Under the pieces are notes generated by a model that had not been told where the DNA came from, made no database searches, and saw only the letters and a program-made list of their open reading frames with translations. From positions 1 to 10,559 of the forward strand of contig DQSX01000164.1 in NCBI GenBank assembly GCA_015663065.1: 10,559 nt of DNA. Reading direction: 5' to 3'. Position numbers and translations under genes: made by a program. Each line of letters opens with the position of its first letter. The first letter of the stretch is position 1. This DNA comes from Sulfurovum sp. (GTDB taxonomy: Bacteria > Campylobacterota > Campylobacteria > Campylobacterales > Sulfurovaceae). Positions 6,202 to 10,559 of this stretch are shown piece after piece.

Positions 6202-7065
6202 ATGACAGGTACAGTAAAAAAAGATTTGAATCAGAATATAAGAGTGCCCTACTCTTCTAGAAAAGCTTTTGAGGAGCGCGAAAACATTAGTAAAGATGAT
6301 TTCATATATTTTAAGGGTTCTCATATTTTACTGGTTGAAGACAATGAGATCAACCAAAAGATCGTACAGAACCTATTGAAAAAGTCAGGTATTGAGATCA
6401 CCATTGTAAACCACGGTCAAGAAGCATTAGATATTCTCTTGGATCAAAAAAAACCTGTAGACCTGATACTGATGGATATTTCAATGCCCGTGATGGATGG
6501 CTATGAAACTACTAGAATTATACGGGAAAAGAGACTTTTTGACACCGTACCGATTGTGACTTTTACTGCATTTACATCACAAGGCAGTGAGATCGAAAGG
6601 ATGTTTGATGCCGGTGCGAATTCTTACATTACAAAACCTTTGAAAATAGGACAACTCTATTCTGTTTTTCTTAGCTATTTGACCAATACACGCAGAGAGA
6701 TCTCTTTTCTTGAAGAGTTGAAAATAGATGGTTTGGATACGGATATTGGTCTTGCACTTGCCAAAAACAATGAAGAGGTCTATAGAAAATCTCTTTTTGA
6801 CTTTGTTGTAGACTACAAAGTACTCATACACGGTATGCCCAAGTGGATAGACAATGAGGCTTCACAGAACATCATTTCTGCCTGCTCCAAGATGGGTATT
6901 GACCTGAGACATATTGGTGCCTATGAACTTGAAGAGCTTGTATTTAGAATGAAAAAGATCTATATCTACAATACGGAACACCGCATTGAAGAGTTTAGAG
7001 ATATCTTCCCGAAAAAACTTGAGAAACTGGTGTTGAACATAGAACGCTATCTTACTTCCGGCTAG
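6202..7065 (+). CDS. response regulator with degenerate HPt-like C-terminal domain
   Basis: Residues 40-160 form a CheY-like receiver: acidic pair E46-D47 (LLVEDNEINQ), phospho-acceptor Asp92 (LMDISMPVMDG), Thr122 and Lys145 (KPL). The sequence style is that of receivers in hybrid histidine kinases. Residues about 171-285 resemble an HPt domain (GLDTDIGLALAKNNEEVYRK...). However, where HPt proteins have HxxKG...IGA this one has S229, G232 and then RHIGA, so the phosphorylatable His and adjacent Lys are missing. There is no DNA-binding or enzymatic output domain. It probably acts through protein contacts; the cognate kinase is not in the window. The Shine-Dalgarno is weak (TTGAGAT), and a six-codon frame (6185-6205) ends in ATGA overlapping this start. 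It is probably co-transcribed with pepA. Confidence 0.85.
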   Translation: MTGTVKKDLNQNIRVPYSSRKAFEERENISKDDFIYFKGSHILLVEDNEINQKIVQNLLKKSGIEITIVNHGQEALDILLDQKKPVDLILMDISMPVMDGYETTRIIREKRLFDTVPIVTFTAFTSQGSEIERMFDAGANSYITKPLKIGQLYSVFLSYLTNTRREISFLEELKIDGLDTDIGLALAKNNEEVYRKSLFDFVVDYKVLIHGMPKWIDNEASQNIISACSKMGIDLRHIGAYELEELVFRMKKIYIYNTEHRIEEFRDIFPKKLEKLVLNIERYLTSG

Positions 7066-7082
7066 TTCGGAAACATTATTTT
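7056..7082 (+). terminator. possible weak terminator after the response regulator
   Basis: TTCCG (7056-7060) pairs with CGGAA (7068-7072) around a seven-base loop that contains the TAG stop, and the loosely T-rich ATTATTTT follows. The five-base stem is short, so termination would be partial at best. Confidence 0.3.
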
Positions 7083-7107
7083 AACCCCTGTTTCACTAAC
7101 TTTTAGA

Positions 7108-7113
7108 TAAAAT
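7108..7113 (+). promoter_or_regulatory. -10 box for the ychF gene cluster
   Basis: TAAAAT lies 27 bases before the ychF ATG, in the first gap able to hold a promoter after pepA and the regulator gene. No -35 box is clear. Confidence 0.4.
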
Positions 7114-7140
7114 CACGCAATATATTACCAAAGGAATACC

Positions 7141-8244
7141 ATGGGATTAGGCATAGGTCTTGTAGGACTACCAAACGTAGGAAAATCAACCACTTTTAAC
7201 GCATTGACGAAAGCACAGAATGCAGAGTCTGCAAACTACCCTTTTTGTACCATTGAGCCAAACAAAGCAGTGGTACCTGTACCGGACAATAGACTGGATG
7301 TACTTGCAAAGATAGTCAATCCTGAAAAGATCCAACACTCTACACTGGATTTTGTGGACATTGCCGGTCTTGTGGCAGGTGCGAGTAAAGGGGAAGGTCT
7401 GGGAAACAAGTTTCTTGGGAACATCCGTGAGACAGAAGTGATCCTACACATCGTAAGATGTTTTGAAGACCCCAATGTGGTACATACGGAAGGTTCTATT
7501 GACCCCATCCGTGATGTAGAGATCATAGAACAGGAACTTTTGTTTGCTGACATTGATGCTGTACTTAAACGTATTGAAATGTTAAAGAAAAAAGCCAGAG
7601 GTAATGACAAAGATGCCAAAGAGCAGCTTGAAGTTGCCGAAGCACTCTTGGCACACATAGAAGACGATGCACCTGTCTCTACTTTTGAAGACAAAGAGAG
7701 TGACGGGTTCATTGCCATGAACAAAGAGTTGCGTCTGCTGACTTCCAAACCCATCATCTACGGTGCCAATGTAGATGAAGACGGTTTGGAAGAGGACAAT
7801 GAATTTGTACAGAAACTCAAAGCCTATGCAGATGAAAGAGATTCTGAAGTCATCAAACTTTGTGCTAAAGTGGAAGAAGATATGGTTGACTTTGATGATG
7901 ATGAAAGAGAAGAGATGCTTGCAGACCTTGGTGTAACTGAGTCAGGACTTGAGCAGATCATCCATAAAGGTTTTGACAAGCTCGGACTCATGTCCTACTT
8001 TACTGCCGGAGTGAAAGAGGTACGTGCCTGGACCATTCGTAAAAACACTACTGCCCCTAAAGCGGCTGCGGTCATCCACAATGACTTTGAAAAAGGGTTT
8101 ATTCGTGCGGAAGTCATCAGCTACGATGACTTTGTAGAATTTGGCGGGGAACAAGGGGCAAAAGATGCCGGAAAAAACAGACTTGAAGGTAAAGAGTACA
8201 TCGTCCAGGACGGTGATGTAATGCACTTTAGGTTTAACGTATAA
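7141..8244 (+). CDS. ychF: ribosome-binding ATPase YchF (Obg-family)
   Basis: YchF (OLA1-type) is a nearly universal P-loop NTPase of the Obg family. It prefers ATP over GTP, binds ribosomes and is linked to stress responses. The 367-residue length is standard. Visible motifs are the Walker A GLPNVGKST (9-17), the G3 motif VDIAGLVAGASKGEGLGNKFL (72-92), and NVDE (210-213) in place of the GTP-specifying NKxD, which explains the adenine preference. The middle is coiled-coil-like (about 140-175). The C-terminal TGS domain runs from about 280, with the conserved ending EYIVQDGDVMHFRFNV. AAGGAA at 7131-7136 sets the start. It leads a run of four closely spaced genes whose other members encode two envelope proteins and a DUF1456 protein. 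Confidence 0.97.
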   Translation: MGLGIGLVGLPNVGKSTTFNALTKAQNAESANYPFCTIEPNKAVVPVPDNRLDVLAKIVNPEKIQHSTLDFVDIAGLVAGASKGEGLGNKFLGNIRETEVILHIVRCFEDPNVVHTEGSIDPIRDVEIIEQELLFADIDAVLKRIEMLKKKARGNDKDAKEQLEVAEALLAHIEDDAPVSTFEDKESDGFIAMNKELRLLTSKPIIYGANVDEDGLEEDNEFVQKLKAYADERDSEVIKLCAKVEEDMVDFDDDEREEMLADLGVTESGLEQIIHKGFDKLGLMSYFTAGVKEVRAWTIRKNTTAPKAAAVIHNDFEKGFIRAEVISYDDFVEFGGEQGAKDAGKNRLEGKEYIVQDGDVMHFRFNV

Positions 8245-8254
8245 TAGGACCTCT

Positions 8255-8716
8255 ATGAAAAAAATATTATTAATTGGACTTGTTGGCTTTGCCTTACTTG
8301 GCTGTGACAGTAAAAAAGGGGCATTTCTTGAAACAGTAGAAACGCAAAATGATGTGCCTACTGCTGTGGGTAAATTTCTTACTATTCTCAAAGCCAAAGA
8401 GCTGACCCATTTCCAGACGATTGACCATGCCAAAAATGCAAAAGATGTTGGGCTAAGACTCAAACCCGAAACCGTTGTAGTTTTTGGTAACCCAAAGATG
8501 GGTACAAAGCTTATGTCTTGTAATCCGTCTATGGGGCTTGACCTGCCCCTTCGTATGCTTTTTTCTACAGACTATGAAGGTAAAACAACGATTACCTATA
8601 CCAATCCTGAGTATTGGTCACTTAAACACAACATTAAAGACAAGAAATGTTTGGCTATCATAAAAAAAGCACATATTGCACTGCAGAACCTCGCTGAGGC
8701 AACTGCTAAAAAATAA
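8255..8716 (+). CDS. DUF302 domain lipoprotein
   Basis: The 153-residue product has a lipoprotein signal, MKKILLIGLVGFALLGC, with the lipobox LLGC and acylated Cys17. The +2 residue is Asp, which in E. coli favours inner-membrane retention; whether that rule holds in this group is uncertain. The mature part contains a DUF302 domain (about residues 50-118) with the characteristic VVVFGNPKMGTKLM (74-87), GLDLPLRML (94-102) and ITYTNPEYW (113-121). The function of the family is unknown. There is one further Cys pair (C89 and one near residue 132). The gene starts 10 bases after ychF with AGGA at 8246-8249, so it is probably co-transcribed. The YceI gene follows 27 bases later. Confidence 0.88.
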   Translation: MKKILLIGLVGFALLGCDSKKGAFLETVETQNDVPTAVGKFLTILKAKELTHFQTIDHAKNAKDVGLRLKPETVVVFGNPKMGTKLMSCNPSMGLDLPLRMLFSTDYEGKTTITYTNPEYWSLKHNIKDKKCLAIIKKAHIALQNLAEATAKK

Positions 8717-8732
8717 TAGTTTATGTAAACTA
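8717..8732. promoter_or_regulatory. perfect palindrome before the YceI-family gene
   Basis: TAGTTTA-TG-TAAACTA is a 16-base inverted repeat with seven-base arms, between the DUF302 stop and the YceI start. Its last base is the first A of the AAAGGA ribosome binding site (8732-8737). It could be a protein-binding site or a small mRNA hairpin affecting YceI translation; the two-base loop argues against a stable RNA hairpin with all pairs formed. Confidence 0.3.
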
Positions 8733-8743
8733 AAGGATCTTCT

Positions 8744-9373
8744 ATGACAAAAATTCTTCTCTCTCTACTCACCTTCGCTTCACTTACTTATGCTTCACAG
8801 CCTGCGGCAACGGGCTGTGTACTGGTACAGCCTTCAAACATAAATGTAAACTGGAAAGCCTATAAAACACTCGGTAAAATTGGCGTTGGAGGTAAATTCA
8901 CAGAAATAAAATATACCCCTGCAGCACTGGAAGGTAAAAACTTTAAAGAGCTTTTTGTAGGTTCAAAAGTCAGCATTGACCTTTCAAAGATCGATACGAA
9001 TAATCCAGGCAGAGATGAAACACTCGTAAAAGACTTCTTTTCTGTACTGAAAGGAAAAACGATAGAGGGTGAGATCATTGATATCAAGAAAACAGACAAA
9101 CACGAAAAAGGTAAACCTCGTACCGGTGTTGTTTCTGTGAAGTTGACAATGAATAAAAAAACATTGACCATTCCTATGAAGTATTTTTACAATAAAGGAA
9201 AATTTGATGCCACAGGCAGTATTGACCTCTTTGACTTTGCAGCAAATGATGCTTTGGCTTCCATAAACAAAAGCTGTTTTGACCTTCACAAAGGTAAAAC
9301 CTGGTCAGATGTAAGTATCTCTTTCAGTACAACTGTTGAAGCTACACTTTGTAATGTAAACATTAAGAAGTAG
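8744..9373 (+). CDS. YceI family periplasmic protein
   Basis: The 209-residue protein has an N-terminal signal (MTKILLSLLTFASLTYA, likely cut before S18). Its body fits the YceI family, lipocalin-like beta-barrels that bind polyisoprenoids such as ubiquinone precursors in studied members. The family-like stretch is SKVSIDLSKIDTNNPGRDETLVKDFF (74-99), the equivalent of the D-(S/T)-G-N...RD..L...DFF signature. The end repeats VSISFSTTVEAT-type beta strands. Three cysteines are present (C25, C178, C203). The family's exact role is unresolved; envelope stress and respiratory-quinone handling are proposed. The start is set by AAAGGA at 8732-8737. It sits between the DUF302 lipoprotein and DUF1456 genes, seven bases before the latter. 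Confidence 0.87.
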   Translation: MTKILLSLLTFASLTYASQPAATGCVLVQPSNINVNWKAYKTLGKIGVGGKFTEIKYTPAALEGKNFKELFVGSKVSIDLSKIDTNNPGRDETLVKDFFSVLKGKTIEGEIIDIKKTDKHEKGKPRTGVVSVKLTMNKKTLTIPMKYFYNKGKFDATGSIDLFDFAANDALASINKSCFDLHKGKTWSDVSISFSTTVEATLCNVNIKK

Positions 9374-9380
9374 GCAAAAT

Positions 9381-9854
9381 TTGAATACAAATGATATTTT
9401 ATACAAGATCCAGAAAGCACTGCGTCTTAGTCGTGATGATATTTTAAAAGCCTATGCGCTTGAAGCGTACAAAATGGAGTCTAAAGATTTAGATGCGTTA
9501 CTTAAACGTCGTCAAGACAAAGAATCCAAACTGTGTTCTTATGAAGAACTGGGTATTTTTCTAGATGGACTTGTTACACTCAAAAGAGGACCCTCTCCTA
9601 AAAAATCAACTGCAGATGAAGTTATAGAACTCACAAACAATCTCATTTTAAAAAAACTGCGAATTGCTTTGGAGCTAAAAGAACCTGAGACAGAGATCAT
9701 CTTTTCTCTGGGAGAAGCAGAACTCAGCAAACAGCAGTTAGCTTCTCTCTTTAGAAAAGAAGGCCATAAGAACTTTAAAGAGTGCTCAAACGAACTGCTC
9801 AATGCATTTTTGGATGGTCTGGATGAGTTTTATTTTGTAGGTGAAGCAGAGTGA
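9381..9854 (+). CDS. DUF1456 family protein (YehS-like)
   Basis: The 157-residue cytoplasmic protein matches the DUF1456 / YehS family in length (about 155) and in its internal duplication. Two homologous halves, about 5-64 and 86-149, each run from (D/N)ILxKxxxALxL through an ALLKRR or SLFRKE segment to FLDGL (60-64 and 143-147). Function is unknown. The start is a TTG at 9381: there is no in-frame ATG until residue 32, and starting there would destroy the first repeat. AGG at 9372-9374 lies six bases upstream and overlaps the YceI stop, so translation probably follows coupling with that gene. Its TGA is followed by a hairpin (9864-9886) shared with the convergent gene. Confidence 0.88.
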   Translation: MNTNDILYKIQKALRLSRDDILKAYALEAYKMESKDLDALLKRRQDKESKLCSYEELGIFLDGLVTLKRGPSPKKSTADEVIELTNNLILKKLRIALELKEPETEIIFSLGEAELSKQQLASLFRKEGHKNFKECSNELLNAFLDGLDEFYFVGEAE

Positions 9855-9863
9855 GTAAACAGT

Positions 9864-9886
9864 TATCCCAACATGTTCTTGGGATA
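9864..9886. terminator. hairpin between convergent genes, likely bidirectional terminator
   Basis: TATCCCAA (9864-9871) and TTGGGATA (9879-9886) form a perfect 8-bp stem with a seven-base loop. It sits in the 37-base gap between the DUF1456 gene (plus strand) and the biotin carboxylase remnant (minus strand). Neither side has a strong T-run, but the placement fits a shared transcription end. Confidence 0.55.
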
Positions 9887-9891
9887 TAGTA

Positions 9892-10494
9892 TTAATGTCT
9901 CACTTCCACTTTATTTTTCTTAATAGAAGCGATCAGTTCAGCGAGCTTTTTATGTTTCTCTTCTTGCATTTTAGATGTGTTTACCGCTTCAAGATTAAAG
10001 CCTGACAGCTTTTTTTCCAAATATCCTGTATTAAAAACAGCATCTTTAAAATCCTGGTCTTTCACGATCTGTCTATGCAGGGTCAGATTGGTAGGGATAC
10101 CTTCGATCATATATTCACACAACGCGCGTTCTGCTTTTTTCACAGCACCTTTCCAGTCTATGGCAAAGACGATCAGTTTTCCTATCATCGAATCATAATA
10201 CGCAGGAATGGTGTAGTCTTTGTAGGCAATGGTGTCCAGTCGTACTCCAGGACCTCCTGGTGACATATATTCAGTGATGGTTCCCGGATGTGGTGCAAAA
10301 TCTTTCTGGGCATCTTCTGCATTGACCCTGAATTCAATAGCATAACCACTGAACTTGATCTCCTCTTGGAGGAATTGAAGCTTGTCCCCGTCTGCGATCT
10401 CTATCATTCTTTGTATGATGTCAATACCCGTAATGATCTCTGTGACAGGGTGCTCAACCTGTACTCTTGTATTCATCTCCATAAAATAGAAGTT
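9892..10494 (-). pseudogene. accC: 5'-truncated biotin carboxylase subunit (AccC/PycA type)
   Basis: Full-length biotin carboxylase (about 450-480 residues) carboxylates biotin for acetyl-CoA or pyruvate/2-oxoglutarate carboxylase. Only the C-terminal 40% is here. Homology begins at NFYFMEMNTRVQVEHPVTE, where M at 10482 is only the first available ATG and the family sequence NFYF lies upstream of it. E2, R6 and R52 correspond to E288, R292 and R338 of E. coli AccC at a constant offset of 286. The ATP-grasp N-terminal and central domains, including the lysines that bind ATP, are absent. The Biotin_carb_C domain (about 45-155) is intact, and a 35-residue tail after YLEKKL suggests the longer PycA/CfiB-type subunit. 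There is no ribosome binding site at the ATG. No internal stop is present, so the loss may be recent. Confidence 0.8.
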
Positions 10495-10518
10495 TACAAT
10501 AGAAAGATTAATAATTTT

Positions 10519-10559
10519 TTATAATTCCAAAACCAACTTCACCGGACAATGGTCAGACC
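10519..10559 (-). CDS. xthA: C-terminal end of exodeoxyribonuclease III (partial)
   Basis: The minus strand entering from the right edge encodes SDHCPVKLVLEL and then TAA (10521-10519). The SDHxP motif followed by a short beta strand and stop is how exonuclease III-type enzymes of the endonuclease/exonuclease/phosphatase superfamily end; the Asp and His are catalytic in that family. Only 12 complete residues are visible, so another member of the superfamily is possible. The stop is 25 bases before the first recognisable codon of the biotin carboxylase remnant and in the same frame. Confidence 0.55.
   Translation of the reverse strand, partial: SDHCPVKLVLEL

Noticed and set aside
6185..6205. 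Six-codon leader ORF (MKSLRS) ending in ATGA at the response-regulator start
   Set aside because: No ribosome binding site of its own and too short to judge; most likely chance.
7236..7757. 173-codon minus-strand ORF inside ychF
   Set aside because: Extremely Ser-rich shadow of the ychF reading frame.
7942..8463. 173-codon minus-strand ORF across the ychF/DUF302 boundary
   Set aside because: Antisense to two well-supported genes and no family resemblance.
1..10559. CRISPR arrays, tRNA or rRNA genes, IS elements, prophage or defence genes
   Set aside because: I saw no regularly spaced direct repeats, no cloverleaf or rRNA-like segments, and no transposase, integrase or nuclease-effector genes in any frame.

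Overview
The window looks like a chromosomal core region of a Campylobacterota (Epsilonproteobacteria) species, probably close to Sulfurovum or Sulfurimonas. The reasons are the AT-leaning composition, strong AAAGGA-type ribosome binding sites, TATAAT or extended -10 promoters without clear -35 boxes, and the protein sequences. This is inference from style and family resemblance; no database search was possible.

Layout. Positions 1-201 hold the end of an unidentified reading frame and a short ATGA-coupled ORF. rpiB follows, then a hairpin-rich, repeat-like spacer, then apt, which is stop/start-coupled (TAATG) to a DUF2164 gene. On the minus strand at 1647-1820 sits a short reading frame with its own promoter, ribosome binding site and Tat-type signal; it reads like the stranded 5' end of a lost exported-protein gene. 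It is divergent from a solitary trpB. Next come an exported thioredoxin-fold protein (plus strand) and, convergent and overlapping it, a BASS/ACR3-like permease (minus strand). A divergent promoter region separates the permease from pepA (M17 leucyl aminopeptidase). pepA is followed closely by a response regulator with a degenerate HPt-like tail. ychF then begins a tight run: ychF, DUF302 lipoprotein, YceI-family exported protein, DUF1456 (YehS-like) protein. After a convergent hairpin, the minus strand carries a 5'-truncated biotin carboxylase (AccC/PycA-type). It lies directly behind what appears to be the last 13 codons of an exodeoxyribonuclease III gene.

Most genes are housekeeping: the pentose phosphate pathway (rpiB), purine salvage (apt), tryptophan synthesis (trpB), peptide turnover (pepA) and a ribosome-associated ATPase (ychF). 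I see no CRISPR array, tRNA, rRNA, IS element or defence system. The items most worth a second look are two apparent gene truncations (biotin carboxylase and the Tat-signal ORF), the histidine-less HPt-like domain, and the structured rpiB-apt spacer.
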